From assembly GCA_029233925.1 (NCBI GenBank), contig JARGOX010000008.1, positions 190,250-254,249 of the forward strand: a DNA stretch of 64,000 nucleotides. The letters are read 5' to 3'. The notes beneath the pieces are model-generated. The model searched no databases, was not told the origin of the DNA, and saw nothing but the letters and a program-made list of their open reading frames with translations. Shown piece after piece: positions 9,220 to 17,814 of this stretch (position 1 is the stretch's first letter; every line of letters begins with the position of its first letter). Source of the DNA: Rhizobiaceae bacterium (GTDB lineage Bacteria; Pseudomonadota; Alphaproteobacteria; Rhizobiales; Rhizobiaceae). Position numbers and translations under genes: made by a program.

Positions 9220-9804
9220 GTATCGTTTGTCCTCGTCGCTATGCCGGCTGCGCAACGGCAGTTTTTAATCGTTGATTGCCGTCGATCGCAGTCGCCCTCC
9301 CGGAACGTTTGCCGTCATGGCCTCCGGATTTGCGGCAATTCACACGCCGGCATCATATCGTGCGTATTTGGCACGCAGGTCCTGCCTTGCGGGAGGCGTT
9401 CCATCATCAAATCGCATTGATGCAATCTATCCATATTATGATAAAATATCAACTCATTGATTGGTGCGGTATTTTGGTCTTTGTGCAACAGGCCATTGTA
9501 GAGTGCTTGACTGATCGAGATACCAAAATTTTGCATAGAAGCATGAATATACTGGTTTTTTATGGAGAATTACGCAGAATAGAAAGGCGAATTGAGGTGA
9601 TTTCTTTCCGGTGTTGGCATGCGTGGCAGGCGATATTTTGAAGAAATATGGCAAATATGTCTATTTTTTAAGTTGACTGTTTTATCAAAATATAGAAATA
9701 AGGGTAGATATGCTTGGCGTGTCCGTCAGCGGTCGGGGGGACGTTTCCCGGGCGCCGACACGGTGCACGCAGAGTTCTGGATGTGATAGGAGGAGTCAAT
9801 CACA
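9220..9804. promoter_or_regulatory. Divergent intergenic region, about 585 bp
   Basis: This lies between the decarboxylase-like gene (leftward) and the TRAP operon (rightward). The second half is clearly AT-rich and must hold the promoters for both directions. A TTGACT occurs at 9673-9678 and an AGGAGG ribosome-binding site for the TRAP gene at 9788-9793. No convincing gene or RNA was seen; the open frames here lack coding character. Confidence 0.5.
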
Positions 9805-10785
9805 ATGCTGAAAATCGCAAGAAATTTGATCGTTGCCGCGAGCCTGTTGGCCGCTGGGACCGCGAGCGCAGAGGAAGTGCTGCGCGGTGTCGCTGCCCTG
9901 CCGGAGAACAATGTCATCACCCAAAGCTTCCTGCGCTATGTGGATATGGTCAACGAAGCGGGTAAAGGGGTGGTTTCCATTCAGTTCGTCGGTGGCCCGG
10001 AGGCCATTCCGCCGACTCAGCAGGACACCGCATTGCGAAACGGCGTCGAGGATATCCAGGGCGGGCCAGCGGGCTACTACAAGGGCGTTATTCCCGAGAG
10101 CGACGCATTCACTGGCGCGACTGTCGACGCCGCGACGGCGCGTGCAAACGGTGGTTTCGACATGTTGGCCGAGGTCTGGAAAGACAAACTGGGTGCCCGG
10201 CTTCTGGCGTGGAACGGCGCCGGCACACAATATTACGTCTATCTCTCCCAGGAGCCTGAACTGACCGAAGATGGCAGCTTGAACCTTGAAGGCATGAAGC
10301 TGCGCTCGGCCGGCACCTACAGAGACTGGTTTTCCAGCATGGGGGCCGAAAACGTGATGATGAAGCAGTCGGAAGTCTTCAGTGCGCTGGAACGCGGTGT
10401 GGTGGATGGTTTCGGCTGGATCACCTTCGTGTCTGACATTGGCGTGAACCGCCTGATCAAGGCCCGCGTGGGGCCGGCGGTCTGGCAGGGCTCGCCCGTT
10501 ATTATGATGAACGACCGCCGCTTTGAGAGTCTCTCGCCGCAGGCGCAGAAAATCCTGACCGATGCCGCGTTGGCGCTGGAAGTGGAAATCGCAGCAAATA
10601 TCAAGGCGCGCATCGCGCAGGAAGAAGCGCGTCTCGCGGCCGATGGCGTCGCGCTGATCGAGATGGAGGGCGACGCCGGAAAAAACCACGTTGCCAACGC
10701 CCATAAGGTCGTCTGGGATGCCCTGGCAGCCAAGGAGCCGGAGTTTGCAGCCAAAATCCGCCCGCTGATGTATCCTGACAACTGA
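9805..10785 (+). CDS. TRAP transporter solute-binding protein, DctP family
   Basis: 326 residues with a Sec signal peptide (about 1-22, ending ASA). The mature protein has the DctP-type pattern, including LEGMKLRSAGTYRDWFSSMG and the binding-site region VDGFGWITFVSDIGV. It binds an organic acid in the periplasm and delivers it to the DctQM permease encoded directly downstream. The start has AGGAGGAG ten bases upstream. The context of ring-hydroxylating and ring-cleaving enzymes suggests an aromatic or related carboxylate as substrate. Confidence 0.9.
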   Translation: MLKIARNLIVAASLLAAGTASAEEVLRGVAALPENNVITQSFLRYVDMVNEAGKGVVSIQFVGGPEAIPPTQQDTALRNGVEDIQGGPAGYYKGVIPESDAFTGATVDAATARANGGFDMLAEVWKDKLGARLLAWNGAGTQYYVYLSQEPELTEDGSLNLEGMKLRSAGTYRDWFSSMGAENVMMKQSEVFSALERGVVDGFGWITFVSDIGVNRLIKARVGPAVWQGSPVIMMNDRRFESLSPQAQKILTDAALALEVEIAANIKARIAQEEARLAADGVALIEMEGDAGKNHVANAHKVVWDALAAKEPEFAAKIRPLMYPDN

Positions 10786-10846
10786 TGAACCCGGTGCTGC
10801 CCGCCATCGAAGCGGGCGGCGCCTGTCAATACGGGAGGTCGCCGAC

Positions 10847-11350
10847 ATGCAGCATCTGGATAGGCTTTGGACAAGTCTCGACAAGGCACTCTTTGTAGCA
10901 GGCGCCATGGTTCTGGTCATGATTGTCCTGGCAACGGTCTGGGACGTGGTGGCGCGCAGCACGGCACTCCATGCTCCGATCTGGTTGAGTACATTTGTCG
11001 AATTTGCCTTGCCGCTTTCGACGATGATGGCCGCGCCCTACCTGGTGCGCGCGCGCGGCCATGTGGCGATGGAACTGATTGATGCAGCCCTCGGTGATCC
11101 GGCCCGCAGGAACCTGATCCGCCTGACGGATCTCGCGGCCGGTCTGGTCTGCCTGCTGATTGCCTATTATGCGGCGCTTGGAGGCCTGGATGCTTTCAAC
11201 CGCCGCGAAATGCTGGTGCTGGCGATCGATGTGCCCCGATGGATTCTGTTTTCTGTTCTCACGACCGGTTTCGCACTTTGCGCCGTGGAATTTCTCAGAC
11301 ATCTCGTGATCTCGCTTGGCGGCGGCGCGTCTGAAGCCGAGGAACTTTGA
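10847..11350 (+). CDS. TRAP transporter small permease, DctQ family
   Basis: 167 residues with four predicted hydrophobic segments, as expected for the small TRAP membrane subunit. Typical features are LSTFVEFALPLSTMMAAPYLVRARGHVAMEL, here recognisable from LSTFVEFALP and RARGHVAMELI. GGGAGG precedes the start. It lies between the binding protein and the large permease with close spacing, so the three form one operon. Confidence 0.9.
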   Translation: MQHLDRLWTSLDKALFVAGAMVLVMIVLATVWDVVARSTALHAPIWLSTFVEFALPLSTMMAAPYLVRARGHVAMELIDAALGDPARRNLIRLTDLAAGLVCLLIAYYAALGGLDAFNRREMLVLAIDVPRWILFSVLTTGFALCAVEFLRHLVISLGGGASEAEEL

Positions 11351-11353
11351 ACC

Positions 11354-12670
11354 ATGATGCCCTGGTACCTATCCTTCGGCCTGATGATCGGCATGATCCT
11401 CGTCCTGATGGCGCTGCGCCTGCCTGTCGCCTTTGCCTTCCTGCTGGCCAACGCCATTGGCGTTTTCATTTTCATGGGCGGACATTTCGGCCTGATCCAG
11501 TTGGTCGCCAATGCCACGGAATCCCTGCTGAACTATTCCCTGGTGCCGATCCCGCTTTTCCTTTTGATGGGGGAGCTGTTCTTCCACACCGGCATTGCCG
11601 GACGCGTGTTCATGGTGGTGGACCGGGTCCTTGGCAATGTGCGCGGGCGTCTGGCTTATGTCGCGATTGGCGGCGGCACGATATTCAGCGCGCTGTCCGG
11701 GTCGAGCCTCGGCAATGTGGCGATGATGGGGTCAACCATGTACCCCGAGATGAAGCGCAACGGATATTCCGATTGCCTGTCAATCGGGCCGATCATTGCG
11801 ACCGGCGGCCTGGCGGCGATCATTCCACCCTCGGGTCTGGCCGTGGTGCTGGGCAGCCTTGCCGGTCTGGATGTCGGCCTGCTGCTGCTTGCCGGCTTGG
11901 TGCCGGGCCTGTTGCTGGCCGCGACCTATGCGGCGCTGGTTTTCGGCTGGACATTGGCCATGCCTCAAAGCGCGCCGAACTACGACATTCCCCACACCCC
12001 GTTTAGCGAAAAGCTGCGCCTGATCGTCGTCAATCTTGTTCCGATGGGCTTTGTGATCTTCATGGTCGTGGGGCTCATCATTCTGGGCATTGCCACCCCG
12101 ACCGAGGCGGCCGCCTTCGGCGTGCTCTCCGTAATGATCGTGGCTGCGCTCTTTCGCAGCCTGACCTTCACGGCGCTTCTCAGGGCTGCAATGGGCGCAA
12201 TGCGGATCACCGGCATGATTTTCCTGATCATTCTGGCGTCGACAACCTTCAGCCAGATCCTTTCGATCTCCGGTGCGACCCGCGGTCTGGTGGGCTGGGT
12301 ACAGAATGCGGACGCCAGCCTGTTTATGATCCTCGTGTTGATGGGGCTTGTGCTGGCCATTCTGGGTGCATTTCTGGAGCCCGTGGGTATCATGATGCTG
12401 ACCATCCCGATCTTTCTTCCGCTGGCGCAAGCCTATGGCGTGGAACCGCTCTGGATGGGCGTCTTCATTCTGATATGGATCGAATTCGGCCTCGCCACCC
12501 CACCGTTCGGTCTGGCGCTTTACGTGATGTTGGGCAATGCGCCGGACAAGTCGATCTTCGACGTGTCGCTGGCCGTGGCGCCCTATCTGGTCTGCACGGT
12601 ATTGCTGGTCGTGTTCATCGCCATCTTCCCTGAAATCGTGCTTTATCTTCCGTCGCTTGTGGCCGGATAA
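11354..12670 (+). CDS. TRAP transporter large permease, DctM family
   Basis: 438 residues, about 11-12 membrane segments, the ion-coupled translocation subunit of the TRAP system. Family signatures seen include PLFLLMGELFFHTGIA, SGSSLGNVAMMGSTMYPEM and IIPPSGLAVVLGSLAGL. It starts four bases after the DctQ stop. Together with the two preceding genes it makes a complete sodium-dependent importer. Confidence 0.93.
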   Translation: MMPWYLSFGLMIGMILVLMALRLPVAFAFLLANAIGVFIFMGGHFGLIQLVANATESLLNYSLVPIPLFLLMGELFFHTGIAGRVFMVVDRVLGNVRGRLAYVAIGGGTIFSALSGSSLGNVAMMGSTMYPEMKRNGYSDCLSIGPIIATGGLAAIIPPSGLAVVLGSLAGLDVGLLLLAGLVPGLLLAATYAALVFGWTLAMPQSAPNYDIPHTPFSEKLRLIVVNLVPMGFVIFMVVGLIILGIATPTEAAAFGVLSVMIVAALFRSLTFTALLRAAMGAMRITGMIFLIILASTTFSQILSISGATRGLVGWVQNADASLFMILVLMGLVLAILGAFLEPVGIMMLTIPIFLPLAQAYGVEPLWMGVFILIWIEFGLATPPFGLALYVMLGNAPDKSIFDVSLAVAPYLVCTVLLVVFIAIFPEIVLYLPSLVAG

Positions 12671-12699
12671 GGCCTGTCGTCCCTTGAGAGGAACCCTTG

Positions 12700-14148
12700 A
12701 TGTCCGAGATGCTTGAAGGCCGTATGCTGATCGACGGCGCGCTCGTTGAAAGTGAAAGCGGCGCATGGTCCGATTCGATCAATCCCGCCAACGAGCAGGT
12801 AATCGGTCGCGCCGCCCTTGGCACCGCCGGCGATGTGGCGCGTGCCGTGGACGCCGCCGAGCGCGCCTGGCCGCTCTGGTTCGAACGCGATGTGTCAGAG
12901 CGTGCCGACATCCTGATGCAGTTCGGGGCAGCGCTGGCCGAAAGGTTTGACGAACTGGCTCGGATAGAGGTGATTGATAGCGGCAATACACTCAAGCCGA
13001 CGCTGCATGCGATGGATGAAATCTCATCGACCATCCGGTTCTATGCGGGCCTTGCACCCCAGATGCGGGGTGAAACAATCCCGGCTACGGCCAGAAACCT
13101 GCACATGACAGTTCTGGAACCCTATGGGGTGGTGGCCCGGATTGCCGCCTACAACCACCCGGCGTTGTTCTCCGTCGCCCGCACGATCGCGGCCCTGGCC
13201 GCGGGCAACGCGGTTGTCGTCAAGCCGCCGGAAACGTGCCCGCTCTCGGTGCTGATCCTCGGCGAGGTCGCCGGCCAATACCTTCCTAAAGGTATCTACA
13301 ACATCGTTAATGGCCGAGGCTCCGTCGTGGGCGACGCGATGGTGCGCCATCCGCGGATCAAGCGGCTGGCATTGATCGGCTCGGTCGCAACAGGCATGGC
13401 CATCCAGCGTGCGGCGGCCGAGACGGCGGTCAAGCACGTGACACTGGAACTGGGCGGCAAGAACCCGATGATCGTGTTTCCTGACGCCGACCCGGTGCGC
13501 GCTGCCGAAAGCGCGATAAAGGGAATGAACTTCTCGTGGCAGGGCCAATCCTGCGGGTCGAATTCGCGCCTGCTGGTGCATGAAGATCTGTATGACCGGG
13601 TTGTCGACCTGGTGAGCGAGCGTGTGGCCCGCCTGCGACTCGGCGATCCCATGGACCCGGCGACCGACATGGGGCCGGTCAACAATGCCAGGGCCTATGC
13701 GCATGTCACCAGCTTTCTCGATCCTGAAGAGACCGCCGGCACGCGTCTGATGACCGGAGGCAGGCGCCCGCAGGGCGAGGCTTTCGCCAGGGGGTTCTGG
13801 GTGGAGCCAACTGTCTATGCCGATGTTACGCCGCGGCACCGCCTGTGGCGCGATGAGGTTTTTGGCCCGATTCTCGGCATTTCGCGCTGGCGTGACGAGG
13901 AGAAGATGATCGAGATGGCCAATGACACCGAATACGGCCTGTCGGCGGCAATCTGGACAAATGACATCAACAAGGCGCTGAAAACGGCCCGCCGGATTCG
14001 CGCCGGGTCGATCTTCATCAACGGGCAGAATAGCCATTTTGTTGGCATGCCCTGGGGCGGTTTCAAGAACAGCGGCATTGATCGCGAGGAAGGGCTGGAA
14101 GAGATGCGCAGCTATCTGGAAACCAAGGCCATCAACGTGATGCTGTGA
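12700..14148 (+). CDS. Aldehyde dehydrogenase
   Basis: 482 residues of the NAD(P)-dependent aldehyde dehydrogenase superfamily. The catalytic Glu is in VTLELGGKNPMIV and the nucleophilic Cys in GQSCGSNSR; the Asn of the active site is in EPYGVVARIAAYNHP. The ATG at 12700 with GAGAGGAA seven bases upstream is preferred over the adjacent TTG. It is in the TRAP operon and followed by a GST-like gene. It most likely oxidises an aldehyde intermediate of the aromatic route; a betaine- or benzaldehyde-dehydrogenase-like role is possible. Confidence 0.9.
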   Translation: MSEMLEGRMLIDGALVESESGAWSDSINPANEQVIGRAALGTAGDVARAVDAAERAWPLWFERDVSERADILMQFGAALAERFDELARIEVIDSGNTLKPTLHAMDEISSTIRFYAGLAPQMRGETIPATARNLHMTVLEPYGVVARIAAYNHPALFSVARTIAALAAGNAVVVKPPETCPLSVLILGEVAGQYLPKGIYNIVNGRGSVVGDAMVRHPRIKRLALIGSVATGMAIQRAAAETAVKHVTLELGGKNPMIVFPDADPVRAAESAIKGMNFSWQGQSCGSNSRLLVHEDLYDRVVDLVSERVARLRLGDPMDPATDMGPVNNARAYAHVTSFLDPEETAGTRLMTGGRRPQGEAFARGFWVEPTVYADVTPRHRLWRDEVFGPILGISRWRDEEKMIEMANDTEYGLSAAIWTNDINKALKTARRIRAGSIFINGQNSHFVGMPWGGFKNSGIDREEGLEEMRSYLETKAINVML

Positions 14149-14158
14149 GGCGAATGCG

Positions 14159-14920
14159 ATGATTGACACCGATTTTACCCTTTTTCACGGGCTGGCCTCG
14201 ACCTGCTCGAAGAAAGTGCGCATGACCCTTTACGAAAAGGGTCTTGCGTTCAAGAGCCGGCTGATGAACTTGCAGGCCTTCGAACAGCATCATCCCGACT
14301 ATCTGAAGATCAATCCCAATGGGGTGGTTCCGGCGCTCCTCGATGGCGATGCCCCGGTGATCGAAAGCTCGATCATCATGGAATATATCGACGATCGCTA
14401 TCCGCAGGTGGTGCCGTTGGTGCCGGCCGATCCCTTGCTGCGCACGAAAATGCGCCTATGGCTCCGGTTTTCGGACAATGTAGCCTTTGACGCGATCATG
14501 CTGTCTACCTGGGCAAGGCTGAGCGTAAAGCGCGCGCAGTCCCTGTCCTCAGCCGAACTGAAAGAGGTGATCGACCGCATTCCGACAAGGGAACGCCGTG
14601 ATCGCTGGGCGAAGATCGCCGCCGACGGCTTTACCGACGCCGAGGTGCTGGATGCCCACAACAAGATGGTGAATTGCCTTCAAAAGCTGGAGGCGGGGCT
14701 CTGTGAGGGAGCTTGGCTGGTCGGTGCAAAGTTGACGCTCGCAGATATTGCCAATATCCCCTTCATCGAACGTATCCGCACTCTCCACCCGGAACTGATG
14801 GCGATGGGACGTTACCCGGCGCTTGAGGATTGGGAGACCCGCATGCGCGCCCGCCCGTCCTTTGACAAGGCCTTCTGCTTCACCGACGATCCGCGCGTGG
14901 CGGACCTGCCAAAGCTCTAA
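14159..14920 (+). CDS. Glutathione S-transferase family protein
   Basis: 253 residues. The N-terminal thioredoxin-fold domain (about 1-80: FHGLASTCSKKVRMTLYEKG, PNGVVPALLDGD, VIESSIIMEYID) is followed by the helical C-terminal domain with the capping-box region LTLADIANIPFIERI. Possible roles include isomerisation of a ring-cleavage product (maleylpyruvate isomerase-like) or ether cleavage. It begins 10 bp after the aldehyde dehydrogenase stop and closes the operon. Confidence 0.85.
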   Translation: MIDTDFTLFHGLASTCSKKVRMTLYEKGLAFKSRLMNLQAFEQHHPDYLKINPNGVVPALLDGDAPVIESSIIMEYIDDRYPQVVPLVPADPLLRTKMRLWLRFSDNVAFDAIMLSTWARLSVKRAQSLSSAELKEVIDRIPTRERRDRWAKIAADGFTDAEVLDAHNKMVNCLQKLEAGLCEGAWLVGAKLTLADIANIPFIERIRTLHPELMAMGRYPALEDWETRMRARPSFDKAFCFTDDPRVADLPKL

Positions 14921-14921
14921 A

Positions 14922-15173
14922 GGGCTTGGCAACAGCGTCTGGCGGGGCGGTCCTGGTCTCGGCGCGTGTCTCAGCTTGCTCCTGACGGACTAGCCGTCTC
15001 TTTCGGCCCATGACGAGACGCCGTTTCTCGCGTGTGTCGCCATCACGCTTGTGCCGGGCATGGATTTCACGCCCGGCAGGCAGATGCTCCATGAGGAGGA
15101 TATCATTTTTGCACAGGAGGGCGCGCTTTTCCTGAGCCGTCGTGTTCCGCAAGAATTTCCTGTGATAAGATGA
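14922..15173 (+). pseudogene. Decayed 3' end of an M24 peptidase gene
   Basis: Translating the last ~130 bases gives PGMDFTPGRQMLHEEDII followed by AQEGALFLSRRVP and a stop, which parallels the C-terminus of the intact M24 gene (PGMEFAPGRQMVHEEDIV, QEGARLLSRRAP). The preceding bases, from GGCTTGGCAACAGCGT at 14924, align with the intact gene from about 3553, but with indels and stops. The copy has diverged clearly from the gene at 2620, so it is a remnant of a paralogue, not a fresh duplication. No 5' part remains; it ends directly before the EutA-like gene. Confidence 0.8.
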
Positions 15174-15188
15174 ATTTCCTGCAATGGG

Positions 15189-15944
15189 ATGAATGCCATG
15201 GACGTCAAATATACATTGGAAAACATCGCGCCGGGCGGGCGGATCGGCCTGGTGGCGCTGGCAACCGATTTCAACAGCGAGACGGACCTGCGCCGCATGC
15301 TGCCGGCCGGTGTGGATCTGTTCACCAACCGCGTGCTCAATGCCAATCCGCTGACCATTGAAAACCTGCGCGCCATGGCCGGCGACATCACCCGCGCCGC
15401 AGGTGGCCTGCTTCCGGGCCTGGGCGTCGACGTGGTGATCTATGGATGCACCTCCGGCACGGCGGCCATCGGCAGCAAGGAGGTGGAACGGCTTGTCCAG
15501 ATCGCCCAACCCGGCGTGCCCTGCACCAATCCGATCGTGGCAGCGAGTGAGGCCCTGCGCGCCTTCGAAGCGACCGGAATTTCCGTCCTCACGTCCTATA
15601 CGGACGCGGTCAACGATGCAGTAGCCAGCAGCTTCAAGGCAGAGGGTTTTGATATTCTCAATATCGAGGGCTTTGGCCTCGACGATGACATCGACATGAC
15701 CGGCCTGCCGCTGGCAGCCATAGCCGAAGCCGCCCAGCAGATCTGCGATCCGCAAGCTGACGCCCTGTTCATCTCCTGCACGGCGCTGCGTTCCTCATTG
15801 ATTGTGCAGGAATTGGAACAAAGACTCGGAATACCGGTTGTCACCAGCAACCAGGCCCTCGTCTGGCATTGCCTGCAATTGATGGAGAATGACAGCCTGG
15901 TCGAAGGCTTTGGTCAATTGTTCGGGAAGGATCTGGCGGGTTAG
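15189..15944 (+). CDS. Aspartate/glutamate racemase superfamily protein, EutA/arylmalonate-decarboxylase-like
   Basis: 251 residues. Two family cysteines are visible, C87 in DVVIYGCTSGTA and C198 in ALFISCTALRSS, matching the paired catalytic positions of maleate isomerases and arylmalonate decarboxylases. The N-terminus (RIGLVALATDFNSETDLRRM, NPLTIENLR) resembles EutA of (hydroxy)ectoine utilisation. The ATG at 15189 or the one at 15198 can serve; a GGGATGA favours the latter slightly. It follows the M24 remnant, and in ectoine loci eutA and an M24 gene are operon neighbours, so the two were probably once partners. An internally deleted copy is at 18110-18367. Confidence 0.85.
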   Translation: MNAMDVKYTLENIAPGGRIGLVALATDFNSETDLRRMLPAGVDLFTNRVLNANPLTIENLRAMAGDITRAAGGLLPGLGVDVVIYGCTSGTAAIGSKEVERLVQIAQPGVPCTNPIVAASEALRAFEATGISVLTSYTDAVNDAVASSFKAEGFDILNIEGFGLDDDIDMTGLPLAAIAEAAQQICDPQADALFISCTALRSSLIVQELEQRLGIPVVTSNQALVWHCLQLMENDSLVEGFGQLFGKDLAG

Positions 15945-16187
15945 GGGGCAAGGGCGAAGATTGAGGTTTGGTGTCTGTTTTTGTGCGGTTTTTCATACGG
16001 CCGAACCACTGCCCTGAAACTCAAAATGGCAGCATAAACACTATTGGATCAGCCATTTAAAATTGACTTTTTAAAGTCTGGAAGATGGAAATGGTTTTCA
16101 CTGTTCATACCAACCAATTGTCTCTGCTTGACATATGCCAAATTTGATGAAACCATTAACTATATAGTGGTGAAAGTGGATAAGGTC

Positions 16188-16340
16188 ATGAAGAAACTTA
16201 ACAGGCTCAAAGTGATAACCGGGGTGTTTGCGCTTGCAATAGCGATATGCGGATCAACATTCCTGATGTTTACCCAAGTCGACGAAGCCGACGCAAAAGA
16301 AAACCGACGAGGCGCCATTCATTCTGTTTTGGGGTTCTGA
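16188..16340 (+). CDS. Small secreted peptide precursor, copy 1 (50 residues)
   Basis: Starts MKKLNRLKVITGVFALAIA and ends RGAIHSVLGF. It has a positively charged N-terminus, a hydrophobic core (about 8-28) and an AxA site, EADA, at residues 33-36, which fits signal peptidase I cleavage and would release the 14-mer KENRRGAIHSVLGF. An AAGG lies five bases before the ATG. A second copy of the same length and layout follows 130 bp downstream, then a clan CD protease gene. I do not recognise the family. Conservation between the copies is greatest at the C-terminal half, at DNA level too (identical 25-bp and 22-bp blocks), arguing that the mature peptide is what is selected. Confidence 0.7.
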   Translation: MKKLNRLKVITGVFALAIAICGSTFLMFTQVDEADAKENRRGAIHSVLGF

Positions 16341-16470
16341 TTTAGCTGGACTTTTTGGGTTCGACATTAGTTGAAACTGGCACTGCAGTTTTGTGTGCTT
16401 ACTAAAAGGCGGGTCTTTCTACCTATTTTGTTAGGAGAGGTTCGCCATTTTTTTGCGTAAGGACAATGAC

Positions 16471-16623
16471 ATGAAAAAATTTAATAAAATCAAAATCTTA
16501 TCCGGTGCTTTTGTGATTACAATGGCCGTCTACGGATCAACATTACTGATGTTTTCCCAAGTCGACGAAGCCGACGCAAAAGCATACGGCCGAGGCCCTA
16601 TTCATTCTGTTTTGGGGTTCTAA
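16471..16623 (+). CDS. Small secreted peptide precursor, copy 2 (50 residues)
   Basis: Starts MKKFNKIKILSGAFVITMA and ends RGPIHSVLGF; too short to appear in ordinary gene calls. Same length as copy 1 and the same order: basic start, hydrophobic core, GST-x-LMF, QVDEADAK, then a predicted 14-mer KAYGRGPIHSVLGF. The hydrophobic core differs by conservative changes, while QVDEADAK and IHSVLGF are identical, which is the pattern of a real gene under selection. TAAGGA lies seven bases upstream. The protease gene begins within 60-85 bp downstream, so the three are probably co-transcribed. Confidence 0.7.
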   Translation: MKKFNKIKILSGAFVITMAVYGSTLLMFSQVDEADAKAYGRGPIHSVLGF

Positions 16624-16679
16624 TCTAGCAGAATATTTTAATTTTTGTGAGATTTTTCGGAATTGGTAGAGCACTCTAG

Positions 16680-17810
16680 GTGTGCTCTTCAAGGGTGGGT
16701 GAATCGGTGCTTTCTCTAAGGCGGAAGGCCGTGTTAATGTTTGCACTTGGAATTTTGTTTCTAAGTACCGCACATTCTCGGGACAAAATATCGGAAACGA
16801 GCGACAATAGTCGACTGATTTCAAATGAGATTTTGGTATTTTATGCCAATGAAACCCCTCTCGGATCAGAAACCACTCAGAACTACCAGAAACTTTTCGG
16901 TGCAATTCGAGAGAGTAAGTTACCAGGCTCTGAAACTATAATAGCGGCGCTGCGATCTGACGCAGTGCGCTTCCCGGTACTTGTAAAACAGCAGTCTGAA
17001 ATAATTGCAAGAGCATCAAAACGATATGGATTCGACGCTGTAATATTTACCAATTCGCTGGCAAATAGAAAAAAGTTTCGTTTGGTAAAAGGTGACGGTA
17101 TTGATCTAGAAGTAACGGCTTTTCAAGGGCTTCGACCCAATCCGAGTGAAGTTTTGAAGAACTCACCATTGGCTAGACTGGATTATTTCAAAGCCGCCAT
17201 AGATATTGTGACAGGTTTATCAGAAGCTGAAAACAAGGCCATCATCCTCATTACATCATCTCATGGAGATGAGCGTATAGCCATAATGCCCCGGATTGTT
17301 GTGGACCTCTCCAGAGTCGATCATAAAGAGTATGTGCAAGCGTTGCAGCATTCTTCTGTTTCAACCGACGGACCGATACCATGGATATTGAGCCGGGGAA
17401 TTTCGAAGAAGCAAATGTGGGATACAATAAGCGAAATTAAAAGAGAAACGCAATTCAGTTTGGTGTTTCAAGAAGCATGCAAAAGCGGACTATTATCATT
17501 TGATGAATACTTAAGCCTTCCAAAAAATATTGAAAAATTTGCCCACTTTGGGGGAAGAAATATAGCGCTGGATGAAATCGACTACTCGAAAATACTTTCA
17601 AATATTTCCACCGAAATCAATTTGTCTCAACATTTAATAATGAAACTTTCGGATCAAGGGGCGAAAATATCTAAAAATAAAGATTTGTTTATAAATATGG
17701 TGTTTTTTTATATTAAAAAATATACTTATATGGTGTTTTTTTTACCATTATTTTTTTGGGTTATGTACTATTCATATAGATCGCTGAAAGCGAGGAGGAA
17801 TAAATTGTGA
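16680..17810 (+). CDS. Membrane-anchored clan CD cysteine protease, legumain (C13)-like
   Basis: Up to 376 residues. An N-terminal signal sequence (LSLRRKAVLMFALGILFLS) and one C-terminal membrane segment (about 345-366) followed by a basic tail (SLKARRNKL) place the body in the periplasm. The two clan CD motifs are present, each after a hydrophobic strand: AIILITSSHG (His195) and SLVFQEACKSG (Cys267), with the EAC-x-SG form of legumains. Start is uncertain: GTG at 16680, 16695 or 16707, the last with GGGTGGG upstream. Codon use is AT-rich. Its position right after two secreted-peptide genes suggests that it processes or degrades those peptides; this is inference. Confidence 0.72.
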   Translation: MCSSRVGESVLSLRRKAVLMFALGILFLSTAHSRDKISETSDNSRLISNEILVFYANETPLGSETTQNYQKLFGAIRESKLPGSETIIAALRSDAVRFPVLVKQQSEIIARASKRYGFDAVIFTNSLANRKKFRLVKGDGIDLEVTAFQGLRPNPSEVLKNSPLARLDYFKAAIDIVTGLSEAENKAIILITSSHGDERIAIMPRIVVDLSRVDHKEYVQALQHSSVSTDGPIPWILSRGISKKQMWDTISEIKRETQFSLVFQEACKSGLLSFDEYLSLPKNIEKFAHFGGRNIALDEIDYSKILSNISTEINLSQHLIMKLSDQGAKISKNKDLFINMVFFYIKKYTYMVFFLPLFFWVMYYSYRSLKARRNKL

Positions 17811-17814
17811 TAGT

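Noticed and set aside
9276..9641. Open frame of 121 codons in the divergent gap
   Set aside because: No ribosome-binding site, no family pattern, Cys/His/Trp-rich composition typical of chance translation.
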